From UBA4292 sp002395865 (lineage in GTDB: Bacteria > Bacillota > Clostridia > Lachnospirales > Lachnospiraceae): a DNA stretch of 64,000 nt. The DNA lies in contig CAMNBU010000002.1 in NCBI GenBank assembly GCA_946533395.1, forward strand, positions 1 to 64,000. The letters are read 5' to 3'. Numbering within the stretch: position 1 is the stretch's first letter; every line of letters begins with the position of its first letter. This document shows positions 31,604 to 40,205 of this stretch, piece after piece. The position numbers and the translations under genes are program-made. Under the pieces are notes generated by a model. The model was not told the origin of the DNA, did not search any database, and saw only the letters and a list, made by a program, of their open reading frames with translations.

Positions 31604-34351
31604 TCAGTCCTCCCCCAGCTTAAGAGCGTATGTAATCTTCATGGAGAATACCTGCTTAGCAAGAACTGCCATGCAGACTACGAACATGCACACGATGATC
31701 ACCGCAAGCCTGACACTGTCCGAGGTCCTGGTTATAAGCTCCATGGGCAGGACCTGGTTGTCCGCGGTGTAGGCGATCTGGATAAGAGGTACGAAAAGAT
31801 TGCCAGCAACAGCGCCTATACCCGCACCCGCTATGCAGAAGATCACTCCCGAGAGCACCTGCTCGTTCACAAGCATCTGAATGATGCCCTTGCGGCTCAT
31901 GCCCATGGCGCGGAATACACCGAACAGCAGCTCCCTCTCTCGTATCGACAGTATCCAGTAGAGCAAAAAGCCCGTGATACAAAGTATAAGTGTTACGATG
32001 AAGCTTATGGTCAGTATGCCGCCCGTTCCCTGGAACAGCGTGTCCTCGCGTATCGCCCTCAGCTGCTCGCTCATGGATGAGTAGCTGACGATATTTATGC
32101 CCTCTTCCTTTATGTAGCTTCTGAGGCCGTTCTCATCGTCGACATCCATCCACAGCTCATATGGTGTCGTGCCGAAACGGTCCTGTATGAATGCGAGGTT
32201 CGCTACTGCGAGGTAGTTCTGCTCCGTCCTCGCGCCTCCCTCACCGAGAAGATTAACAGAAGAAGCTACATATGTAGGGAAATACTCCACGAACCCGCAC
32301 ACCGTAAATGTGGTGAGCTTTCCGTCAATGCGCAGCTTTATCCTCTCTCCGAGCCTCACGCCGAAATCCCTGCGGAAGTTCTCCGAGAGCAGTACATGGT
32401 CCTCCGCCGTCGAGAGCACGTTCAGATAGTCGATCAGAGCGTACTCGTTCAGGCCGTCGTCGTGGACCACATTGGCGAATTCATTTGTCCTTACCGCCAT
32501 CACATCGCAGGCGGCATCCTCGTAGCTTCCGCTCTTTTTGAGGACTCTCGCCACTGCGTTAACATCCTTTGCACAGTAGTATCTCGCGTAATCAGGCTCC
32601 ACATACACTATCTCATCGGCGTAGCCGGCCTTGTAGGCAGCCTCATTGTCCTGCCACTTCTCCTCGAGCACCACGTCCGCGCCCGTGCGATATCGCGTGT
32701 TGTTCTCCGCGTTTGAGAGAATGGTGCGGGCCACCGTCTGCCCGAACATGCCGAGCGAAACCGTGAGCACGAGGAACACCATAACAAACATCTGCTTTCT
32801 GCCCGTGCGAAGCACCTGCAGAAATGAAACATATATCCCCGGCTTTACCGCCTTCTTCACTCCGAGGAACAAAAGCCTGATAAGCCACGGCCACAGCCTG
32901 ATGGATATAAGCGCCGCGCCCAGTATAAAGAGCGAAGATGAAAGATACAGAAGCGGGTCGAGCGGAGCGCCGCTCATTACCCTCACCGTCATCTCCTGCC
33001 TCTGTCCGTTGAACATGTAATAGCCGTATATCGAAACCGCAAATACAATAAAGTCTAAGCCGAGCCTCTGCCAGATCATGCCCTTCTGTCTGCCCTTCGA
33101 CTGCTTTAAGTTCACTATGGAGACCTTGCTGTAGCTTATAACCGGAAGTGTCATGACCAGTATACACACGGCCACCGCCGCTATCGCATATATGAACACC
33201 TCCGCTGTGAAGCTGATGCCGAGAGTCCTCCTGTTCGCGAACTCCAGAAACGCCGAAGCTGAGCCCAGCGCCCTGCATATGAGCGCGCCCAGCGGAAATG
33301 CCGCGACCGCGCTTATGAGACTTAACAGAAGCGACTGAAGGAGGTACACTGAAAAGATCTGCCTGCCCGATGCGCCGCGGCTCTTAAGCACACTTATCTC
33401 GCTCCTCTCCATCGAAAGAAGCTGACCGGAGATCATCAGAAGGAATGCGCAAAGAAGCACTATCACGGGCACCTCCAGTATGAGGAGGCTGGCCATGACG
33501 CGATTCGACTTGCTCGTGAAGCTCTCGAATACTTCTATATATCCCGGCAGACTTCCCTTTGCTCCGAGCTCATTTGCCTTAGCGACGAATGCCTTCGTAT
33601 TTTCGGCCACGGTGTCGGTATCGTACGCGGAAAATGCCTTCTCATCCGCGCACACATACCATGTCTGGCGAAGCATGACCGACTTGTTCAGTCCCGAGAG
33701 AAAGAGCTTTGAAAAATCCTGCTCGTGAATGAACAGATTCGTCCTGTACTCGCCGGGGTTCACCAGCCAGTAATCATCATTCTCCGCAGCCGAGAACACA
33801 CCCGTGATCTTCACCTGCACAGGCTCTGTGTTCTCATCGTCCACGTTCGGGAAGGTGATCACATCGCCTATGAGGAGCCTGTTCTGTATAAGAAACGATC
33901 TTGAAACGATGGCTTCCACCACGGGCTGCCCCGGTGTAAAGAGGCTTCCGGCGATCACATTTATATGTGCCTCCATGCCTGTCATGGCGGAAAGGCGCAG
34001 CTTTATATCCTCCACGTCGTTTCTGCCCGTATCGGTGCTCGTCTTGGCCTCAACCTGCTCATATATGCGCATATTCACGCTGGTCGGTGTCCCGAGAAGC
34101 GTCTGCGCGTTATCGAAGTGTTCATCCAGAAGCCCCTGCGCCTGCCTCGTCTGCTGTTTTACGGTCATGGTGGCGCTGATCCTGCCTGCCCCCGGGACCT
34201 TCTCCATTTCGGTGAGAAGCATGGAGGACATGGACGCTGCCTTGTACATCGGAAAGCTGATGCTCACGGCTATCAGCAGGATGTCACCGATCAGAAGGCA
34301 GAGGACCATCCATTTTTTATGTGTAAGCTTGGATACAAGAAAACCTAACAT
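31604..34351 (-). CDS. ABC exporter permease, two FtsX domains
   Basis: This 915-residue protein has an N-terminal membrane segment (about residues 15-35), a large extracytoplasmic domain and an FtsX-like membrane block (about 280-410). A second extracytoplasmic domain and a C-terminal FtsX block (about 790-910) follow. The double FtsX layout means one chain can provide both halves of the transporter. Mechanotransmission exporters of this class move peptides, lipids or drugs, or signal cell-wall stress. With three adaptor lipoproteins upstream, export or envelope signalling is likely; the substrate is unknown. Confidence 0.9.
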   Translation of the reverse strand: MLGFLVSKLTHKKWMVLCLLIGDILLIAVSISFPMYKAASMSSMLLTEMEKVPGAGRISATMTVKQQTRQAQGLLDEHFDNAQTLLGTPTSVNMRIYEQVEAKTSTDTGRNDVEDIKLRLSAMTGMEAHINVIAGSLFTPGQPVVEAIVSRSFLIQNRLLIGDVITFPNVDDENTEPVQVKITGVFSAAENDDYWLVNPGEYRTNLFIHEQDFSKLFLSGLNKSVMLRQTWYVCADEKAFSAYDTDTVAENTKAFVAKANELGAKGSLPGYIEVFESFTSKSNRVMASLLILEVPVIVLLCAFLLMISGQLLSMERSEISVLKSRGASGRQIFSVYLLQSLLLSLISAVAAFPLGALICRALGSASAFLEFANRRTLGISFTAEVFIYAIAAVAVCILVMTLPVISYSKVSIVNLKQSKGRQKGMIWQRLGLDFIVFAVSIYGYYMFNGQRQEMTVRVMSGAPLDPLLYLSSSLFILGAALISIRLWPWLIRLLFLGVKKAVKPGIYVSFLQVLRTGRKQMFVMVFLVLTVSLGMFGQTVARTILSNAENNTRYRTGADVVLEEKWQDNEAAYKAGYADEIVYVEPDYARYYCAKDVNAVARVLKKSGSYEDAACDVMAVRTNEFANVVHDDGLNEYALIDYLNVLSTAEDHVLLSENFRRDFGVRLGERIKLRIDGKLTTFTVCGFVEYFPTYVASSVNLLGEGGARTEQNYLAVANLAFIQDRFGTTPYELWMDVDDENGLRSYIKEEGINIVSYSSMSEQLRAIREDTLFQGTGGILTISFIVTLILCITGFLLYWILSIRERELLFGVFRAMGMSRKGIIQMLVNEQVLSGVIFCIAGAGIGAVAGNLFVPLIQIAYTADNQVLPMELITRTSDSVRLAVIIVCMFVVCMAVLAKQVFSMKITYALKLGED

Positions 34352-34370
34352 CTGTCCTTCCCCTGTGAGA

Positions 34371-35471
34371 TCAGTCGTAGATCAGCTCATCACCGGCCTG
34401 CACCCCGTCGTAGGTGGCGCTGTAGCCGTTGTTTTTATACACCGCGTGGAAATATACCTTCTCGCGCAGATCGCCGCGTTTTACATATACATACTGCCTG
34501 CCGTCGCCGCTGTGAACACAGGCGTCCGGTATCAGTACAGCATCTTCACACAGAGTGACCTGAGTGCTCACGAAGAGCGTCTCGGGAAATCCTCTGTAGT
34601 CGTACACTCCGTCTATCAGGATGGATACCGGCTTATCCGCGCTCCTTCTGCCCTCAGCCACAAGTCTGTTATATATCACCACGCCCGTGAACTCCGCGCC
34701 GCTCTCCCTGTCCTTAAGCGTCACTCTCCTGCCGGGGGCAAATACACCTGTGTCGTCGGAGCACCTGTAACAGCCCTGTCCCGTAGGAGTAATACTGCAT
34801 AGGGCAAGCCCTCCGTATCCATCCGCCTGAGGGAAGGAAAATGTCTCCGAGAGCACACAGTCACAGGATGCGGCGAGCACGCGCTCCGGCTCGGACGCAG
34901 CCTCATCACAAAAGGCCAGCTCCGCTTCCATTCTCTTCAGCGTCTCCTCCATGCCGCTCATATAGCTGTCATATTCCTTTTTGAGCGAGTGGTATGCCGC
35001 GGAGGTCACATCCTCCTCGCTTAACTTCTGCTCGTAATCCGCGCACGCTGCGGCATACGTCTCGCGGAGACTGCCCAGTTCATTTTCGGCCTCTATGCGC
35101 GCTATCTCATCGACTCTTCTGTTTATCTTCAGGATGGGCTCACCCGCGTTGAAGCTGCTGCCGGCATTTCCGTAGAACTCAACTATAGTCACCGTGACCA
35201 TTCCCGCGGAGTTCAGCACCACATTTTCCACACTGTAGGTAAGATACTGCGGTTCGCCGAAGTAAAGGCTCGCCCTGATATCCTCCACGCTCTTCGTCAA
35301 GTCGCCTTTTTGCGCGACAACGGTCTTGAAATCGGCCGATTCCAGGCCCTCGAGCTTATCGACTAAAAGTGTATCCGTCGCATGCTCCGAAGCCGTGTTC
35401 GCTCCGCCGCACCCTGTCAGAACGAGAGCTGTCATGATGCCCGCGAGGAAGAATGATCTTTTACGGAACAT
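34371..35471 (-). CDS. HlyD/MacA-like adaptor lipoprotein (third of three)
   Basis: The ATG at 35471 fits a GAGAGGGGG ribosome site at normal spacing; the ATG at 35480 would sit directly against it. The 366 residues begin with a lipoprotein signal ending LTGC. A barrel-sandwich-like segment (SSFNAGEPILKINRRV), a coiled-coil arm (about residues 115-190) and beta-rich C-terminal domains follow. This is the layout of membrane-fusion adaptors. It overlaps the previous adaptor gene by 11 bp and precedes the permease by 19 bp. Confidence 0.82.
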   Translation of the reverse strand: MFRKRSFFLAGIMTALVLTGCGGANTASEHATDTLLVDKLEGLESADFKTVVAQKGDLTKSVEDIRASLYFGEPQYLTYSVENVVLNSAGMVTVTIVEFYGNAGSSFNAGEPILKINRRVDEIARIEAENELGSLRETYAAACADYEQKLSEEDVTSAAYHSLKKEYDSYMSGMEETLKRMEAELAFCDEAASEPERVLAASCDCVLSETFSFPQADGYGGLALCSITPTGQGCYRCSDDTGVFAPGRRVTLKDRESGAEFTGVVIYNRLVAEGRRSADKPVSILIDGVYDYRGFPETLFVSTQVTLCEDAVLIPDACVHSGDGRQYVYVKRGDLREKVYFHAVYKNNGYSATYDGVQAGDELIYD

Positions 35472-36525
35472 ATATCTCATCCCCCTCTCTTATATCACCA
35501 CCGGTGATCTGTATATAATAATCATCAAAGATGCCGCAGGTCACATCGACTCTCCTTCTTATGCCTTCGCCGAGCACGTACACATAGCTGACACTGCCGT
35601 CGAAGAACACAGCATCCTTCGCCACCGAGAGAACCGCCTCATCGCTTCCGCCGTCCATTAGCTCCACTATGACGCTGTCACCCGCTTTTACCGACTCATC
35701 CGAAGACAGATCGATGTCCAGCAGAGAATTGCCGGTGCCCTCCCTTCCCCTGAAGGTCACGGGATAGGTCTTTCCGCCTATGTAGGCCAGTGCGCTTTTC
35801 ATTCCATCTATCACGGAGGCGGAAAGATCGGACATATTGCTGTCGGTGAGCCTTATATAGAGGTCACTGTCATCGGTAACGGCCATAAGCAGACTGCCCG
35901 CACCCGCATACGAGTGCTCAGACACCCTGCATTCGCTGATGATCCCGGAGCATGTCGCATACACCCTGCTGCCCGACAGAGTCACAGATAGCTGTGAATA
36001 CTCCCTGTCATAGACATCAAGTGTCGCGTCGTACTCTCTCCCCAGAGCATCCCTCTCTTTTTCGCGTTCCAAAAGCAGGAGTGCTGCCAGCTCGCCGTCC
36101 ATGCCGCCCTCTCCTGCCCTTATCTCGAGCTGCTCTGTCTCCTCGTCAAATACCGAAAGAGCAGCATCTCTTTCATCTGTCAAAGCGGCTATCTTCTCGT
36201 CCAGCTCATCGAGCTCGGCCTTCACCGCATCCACATCATATTCGAGGAGGATATCGTACTTGCCGACCTCCTCGCCTATCCTGTAGTACACTTCCCCTAT
36301 GGTTCCCGAACTCTTCGCGTATATGCCCTCGGTCCGCGGTACCACGGTACCGTATCTGTACTGGACATTCCTGATGACACGCTTTTCGGCGACCGTCACC
36401 GTTGCCCTCGCGTCGACCGGCTCAAATACCGTCTTGCTTATCGGCGAGGGAGCTGTTCTTTTTTCGGAGCACCCGCACACAAAAAGCGCGCAGGCAATGA
36501 TGATACCGGTGCAAATCTTCTTCAC
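35461..36525 (-). CDS. HlyD/MacA-like adaptor lipoprotein (second of three)
   Basis: The 354-residue protein has a lipobox VCGC at residues 16-19, a lipoyl/barrel-sandwich half (YRIGEEVGKYDILLEYDV), a long coiled coil (about 85-165, rich in Glu/Leu/Arg) and a returning half with VYATCSGIISECRV. A C-terminal beta domain completes it. Overall it resembles a MacA-type adaptor, although it is only distantly like its two neighbours. It overlaps the next adaptor by 11 bp. Confidence 0.82.
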   Translation of the reverse strand: MKKICTGIIIACALFVCGCSEKRTAPSPISKTVFEPVDARATVTVAEKRVIRNVQYRYGTVVPRTEGIYAKSSGTIGEVYYRIGEEVGKYDILLEYDVDAVKAELDELDEKIAALTDERDAALSVFDEETEQLEIRAGEGGMDGELAALLLLEREKERDALGREYDATLDVYDREYSQLSVTLSGSRVYATCSGIISECRVSEHSYAGAGSLLMAVTDDSDLYIRLTDSNMSDLSASVIDGMKSALAYIGGKTYPVTFRGREGTGNSLLDIDLSSDESVKAGDSVIVELMDGGSDEAVLSVAKDAVFFDGSVSYVYVLGEGIRRRVDVTCGIFDDYYIQITGGDIREGDEIYVP

Positions 36526-36541
36526 AGTCTCTCCCCGTCGA

Positions 36542-37588
36542 TCATCTGATTATTGTCTCATTTTCGGACAGTCCCGACAGTATCTGCACGAAGCTGTTGC
36601 CTATCAGTCCTATCTCCACGTTCTTCATTCTTCTCACATTGTCGCTGTCGAGGTAATACACGCAGTAGTCATCACCCGACTTGTGCAGGGACACGCGTGA
36701 GATCGTCAGCGCGTTTTTAGCCTCACCGACGCATTTCGTGAGGGATGCCATGGTGCCCTGCGGCGGAATATTGTCCGAGAGCACGGGGTCCAGATAGATT
36801 ATACCGTCTGCCACCTCCGAAACGACCGCGGTGTAATTCACTCCTCCGCTCGTGGACAGTGTGTACTCCTCCCCGACATTAAACAGATCCGCGTATTCGG
36901 TCTCGTAGGACACGAACTGCTGCGCCCCGAGCTCACTGATACTTGCGATCTCGTAATAGGTCTCGACCTGTCGTCCTATCGCGCCGCCTCTTATAACAGA
37001 GCTCACAACACCTGTGACGCTGCTGTAAATGGCCGCGTTGTTCATCTCCTCATAGGCTCTCGCGATCTTCATCCTGCAGACATCTGTCTCAGAGCGCCGC
37101 TTCACAAGCACGCTGCTGCTTTCGGAGGCCACCTCAGCCGACATCTCTTCGTACTGAGAAGTCGTCAGCTCGCCGTATTTGTATCTTATCTCAAGCTCCG
37201 CAAGCTTACGATCCCTGTCGTCCTCTATATCCGCTATGTCCTCTTCGAGCTCCTTAAGAAGACTGCTCTGGCTCTCATACTCGTCCTTGCTGCCCTGATA
37301 GGTGTCAAGTGTCGCGATCAGATCCCCCTTTGAGACATAGTCTCCCTGAGATACGTAAACACCCGCAAGCACACCGCCGGTCTCAAAGTACTGCCCCACG
37401 CCCGGGTTGTAGGAATATTTGCAGTACAAAAGAAGGTCGCTCGTCACGTCCCTCCTCTGTACCGTCTCGGTTGTGTATTTTGCGTCCCACTCGGCCCCCG
37501 CGTCATATTTGATCGGCTCATCCACGTTCGCGGATGCGCAGCCTGTAAGCACCGCTGCAGCGATAACCGTCAGCCATATCTTCTTCAT
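36542..37588 (-). CDS. HlyD/MacA-like adaptor lipoprotein (first of three)
   Basis: The 348-residue protein has the lipobox LTGC at about residues 14-17, a first barrel-sandwich half (GVYVSQGDYVSKGDLIATLD) and a coiled coil (about 95-165). The second half (AAIYSSVTGVVSSVIRGGAIGRQV) and C-terminal beta domains follow. It is the clearest HlyD-family member of the three. The gene starts 13 bp after murI and 17 bp separates it from the second adaptor. Confidence 0.86.
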   Translation of the reverse strand: MKKIWLTVIAAAVLTGCASANVDEPIKYDAGAEWDAKYTTETVQRRDVTSDLLLYCKYSYNPGVGQYFETGGVLAGVYVSQGDYVSKGDLIATLDTYQGSKDEYESQSSLLKELEEDIADIEDDRDRKLAELEIRYKYGELTTSQYEEMSAEVASESSSVLVKRRSETDVCRMKIARAYEEMNNAAIYSSVTGVVSSVIRGGAIGRQVETYYEIASISELGAQQFVSYETEYADLFNVGEEYTLSTSGGVNYTAVVSEVADGIIYLDPVLSDNIPPQGTMASLTKCVGEAKNALTISRVSLHKSGDDYCVYYLDSDNVRRMKNVEIGLIGNSFVQILSGLSENETIIR

Positions 37589-37600
37589 AAAATGTACCCG

Positions 37601-38443
37601 TCAGCACTTCATTCCGAGCATGGCCACAGCCCTCCTGAGGTGTATGTCCTCAGGCTGTGTGCAGCTCACATTTTCATCGTAATCCACGGTAACGGTCACC
37701 GTCTCCTCCGTGGCCGAGTTCAGAAACAGTATCTGCGCATCATCCTCGCTGTCCGAGAGCACCTCCGCCACGCTTATCCTTCTGCGCATCTCCCTCGCGG
37801 TTCCCTGAGCGCCGTCGTAGACCCTTATATCCGGGCCTGCGATCCTGCTGATTGTATCCCGCAGGAAAGAGTAGTGAGTGCACCCGAGCACTATGGCGCC
37901 CACCTTCTTGAGCGGATAATCTCCCAGCACCTGTGAGATGTATCGTTCCACCTCCGGACCGTCCAGCTTGCCGTCCTCGACGTACTCCATGAGTCCCATG
38001 CAGGGCACCTTTATGATCTTGGCCACATCATCGTACTCGCGCTTCAAATACTGGAACTTCTCCTCCTTGAGAGTCCTCGGAGTGGCCAGCACCAGAACCG
38101 TTCTGCCGGGGTTTTCAAGTGCCGCGGGCTTTACTGCGGGCTCGATGCCCACAAAGGGAAAATCCGGATACTTTTCGCGGAGCAGCCTTATGACTGCGCT
38201 CGTGGCGGTATTGCAGGCCACGAGTATGCCCTTTACGCGCATCTCGAAAAGTCTGTCCACCACTGCAAATGACAGCTCCCTGACCTCCTCCAGACTCTTC
38301 GTCCCGTAGGGGGCGTTCTTTGAATCGCCGAAATATATAAATCTTTCGTGAGGCATATATCTCACGCAATGCTTAAGCACACTTATACCACCCAGTCCGG
38401 AATCGAACACTCCTATTGGCATATCGCTGTTCAGATCGTACAT
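37601..38443 (-). CDS. murI: Glutamate racemase
   Basis: The 280-residue protein has the racemase motifs GVFDSGLGGISVL, the catalytic-cysteine segments VACNTATSA and VLGCTHYSFL, and the usual size. It makes D-glutamate for peptidoglycan. It is the first gene of the operon that continues into three adaptor lipoproteins and the FtsX-type exporter, so the exporter is co-expressed with a cell-wall precursor enzyme. A TATAAT promoter lies 70 bp upstream. Confidence 0.95.
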   Translation of the reverse strand: MYDLNSDMPIGVFDSGLGGISVLKHCVRYMPHERFIYFGDSKNAPYGTKSLEEVRELSFAVVDRLFEMRVKGILVACNTATSAVIRLLREKYPDFPFVGIEPAVKPAALENPGRTVLVLATPRTLKEEKFQYLKREYDDVAKIIKVPCMGLMEYVEDGKLDGPEVERYISQVLGDYPLKKVGAIVLGCTHYSFLRDTISRIAGPDIRVYDGAQGTAREMRRRISVAEVLSDSEDDAQILFLNSATEETVTVTVDYDENVSCTQPEDIHLRRAVAMLGMKC

Positions 38444-38512
38444 AAAACACCTCGTAAAATCGCGTTATGATCCCCGCAGGGGACTTTACCGCTTAAATAT
38501 ACAATCCGATAC

Positions 38513-38541
38513 ATTATAAACCACCTTCACTCTTTACGCAA
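38513..38541 (-). promoter_or_regulatory. Sigma-A promoter of the murI-exporter operon
   Basis: On the minus strand there is TTGCGT (38541-38536), a 17-bp spacer and a perfect TATAAT (38518-38513). It sits directly after the terminator of the upstream lipoprotein gene. Confidence 0.8.
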
Positions 38542-38543
38542 GC

Positions 38544-38572
38544 AAAAAAAAAGCCGGACCCGAAGGTCCGAC
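38544..38572 (-). terminator. Intrinsic terminator of the duplicated lipoprotein gene
   Basis: On the minus strand an 8-bp stem GTCGGACC/GGTCCGGC with one G-U and a stable TTCG loop is followed by nine T residues. Confidence 0.93.
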
Positions 38573-38588
38573 TCTGACAGAGCAATAA

Positions 38589-40109
38589 TTATTTAACTGT
38601 TGCGCTTGTGATGTGAGGGTTCACTCCGTTGTACCAGTACAGGAAACCTGCGAGGTCAACAGTATCACCCACCTTGAAAGCCTTAACTGCCTCGTAAACA
38701 TCTGTGCCTGAACCGGTCAGATATGACTCGACTGTGAAGGTGTAGGTCTTGCCGTCCTTTGATACGTTGAAGTAGAGGTCATTGCCCTCTGTTCCCGAGC
38801 CGTCCCAGTTGTAGAGGAACGCTGCCTCATTGCCGTCCTTATCCTTGATAGCCTCGACGGTCATGTCAGTGAAGGTCACCTTCCTGTTCATGTAGTCGAT
38901 GAGCTCCTCGGTGTCGAGAAGAGCGGTAACATCAACGGGATCAGCAACGAATGTATCGTCAGCGATTATCTCGAAGGTAGCATCCACTATCTCGACCTCG
39001 CCGGCCCACTCGGACTTGAAGCCCTCTACGCGGATCTTTGTGCCTTCCGCTAAAAGAGCGTATGTCTCCTCGTCGCAGGCCATGTTGTATGCGAAGTAAG
39101 CTCCGTCCCTGTCCTGAAGATAAACGGTAGCCTTATCATCCCACCATGACTGCTTAGCCTGAACATAAGCCTCGATGGTCACCGGATCGTCTGCCTCTGC
39201 AGCAACGTACTCCTCATAGCTCATCACATCCCCTGAAGCCTCCCCGGCTTTCTCAACATCCGTGATGTGGGGATTGACGCCGTTGTACCAGTACAGGAAG
39301 CCCGTAAGGTCCACCTTATCGCCGATCTCGAGCTCTCTCACTGCGTCGTATACCTTGGTACCGGGGCCTGTGAGATATGACTCTACGGTAAATGTGTATG
39401 TATTTCCCTCGTAAGAAACCTTGAAATAGAGGTCATTGCCCTCTGTACCGGAACCGTCCCAGTTGTAGAGGAACGCTGCCTCATTGCCATCCTTGTCAGC
39501 GATGGGCTCGATCGTCATTCCGGTGAACGAAACCTTGCGGTTCTGGTAATCGATGAGCTCGTCCTTCCCGAGAAGATCGGTGACATCCACAGGGTTTGCC
39601 TCGAAGAGCATATCATTGTATATCCCTGCTACGGTTCCGTCTGCGATCTCGATCTCGCCGGACCACTCGGCCTTGTATCCCTCGACGCGTACCCTTGTGC
39701 CGGTCTCAATAAGCTTGTAATCATCCTCCGAGCATGCTGCGTTGTATACGAAATATGCGCCGTCCTCGTCCTGGAGATAGAGCGTGGCCTTGTTATCCCA
39801 CCACGACTGCTTGCCCTGTACAAATGCCTCTATGACTACCGGATCGTCGATGGCCGCTGCCATGTACTCAGAATAGCTCATCACATTCTCATCCGCAGGC
39901 TCCTCCGTCGTGGGCTCCTGTGTGGGTTCCTCTGTGGGCTCCTGCGTGGGTTCCTCTGTCTCGGACGCCTTCGTCTGCTCCTGCGTGGGATCGGGCGCTG
40001 CCGTAGTCTCCTTCGGTGCTTCTGTAGTGCTCTTGGTATCGCCCTGTGCGCATCCGGCAAGTGCCATGGCTGCGACGAGACCCAAAACTACTGCGTAATT
40101 CTTTTTCAT
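38589..40109 (-). CDS. Lipoprotein of two near-identical 218-residue units
   Basis: The start is the ATG at 40109 (MKKNYAVVLGLVAAMALAGC), preceded by AGGAGG and GAAGG. The 506-residue product has a lipobox at ALAGC, a Thr/Glu/Pro-rich linker (about residues 20-75) and then two similar units beginning MSYSEYM and MSYEEYV and ending WYNGVNPHIT. Each unit contains an OB-fold-like half (VEAYVQAKQSWWD, YLQDxDGAYF, RVEGFKSEW). The function is unknown; a ligand- or polymer-binding surface lipoprotein is a guess. The gene is monocistronic with its own promoter and terminator. Confidence 0.85.
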   Translation of the reverse strand: MKKNYAVVLGLVAAMALAGCAQGDTKSTTEAPKETTAAPDPTQEQTKASETEEPTQEPTEEPTQEPTTEEPADENVMSYSEYMAAAIDDPVVIEAFVQGKQSWWDNKATLYLQDEDGAYFVYNAACSEDDYKLIETGTRVRVEGYKAEWSGEIEIADGTVAGIYNDMLFEANPVDVTDLLGKDELIDYQNRKVSFTGMTIEPIADKDGNEAAFLYNWDGSGTEGNDLYFKVSYEGNTYTFTVESYLTGPGTKVYDAVRELEIGDKVDLTGFLYWYNGVNPHITDVEKAGEASGDVMSYEEYVAAEADDPVTIEAYVQAKQSWWDDKATVYLQDRDGAYFAYNMACDEETYALLAEGTKIRVEGFKSEWAGEVEIVDATFEIIADDTFVADPVDVTALLDTEELIDYMNRKVTFTDMTVEAIKDKDGNEAAFLYNWDGSGTEGNDLYFNVSKDGKTYTFTVESYLTGSGTDVYEAVKAFKVGDTVDLAGFLYWYNGVNPHITSATVK

Positions 40110-40173
40110 CGTCTGTACCTTCCTCCTGAAAAAAAGGTGAAACACAATGGTTTCTGTGAATTAAAACGACTAC

Positions 40174-40201
40174 ATTATACATGCTTTTTGGGATAATGCA
40201 A
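40174..40201 (-). promoter_or_regulatory. Sigma-A promoter of the duplicated lipoprotein gene
   Basis: On the minus strand there is TTGCAT (40201-40196), a 16-bp spacer and a perfect TATAAT (40179-40174). It begins 5 bp after the cstA stop codon. Confidence 0.8.
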
Positions 40202-40205
40202 GAGT

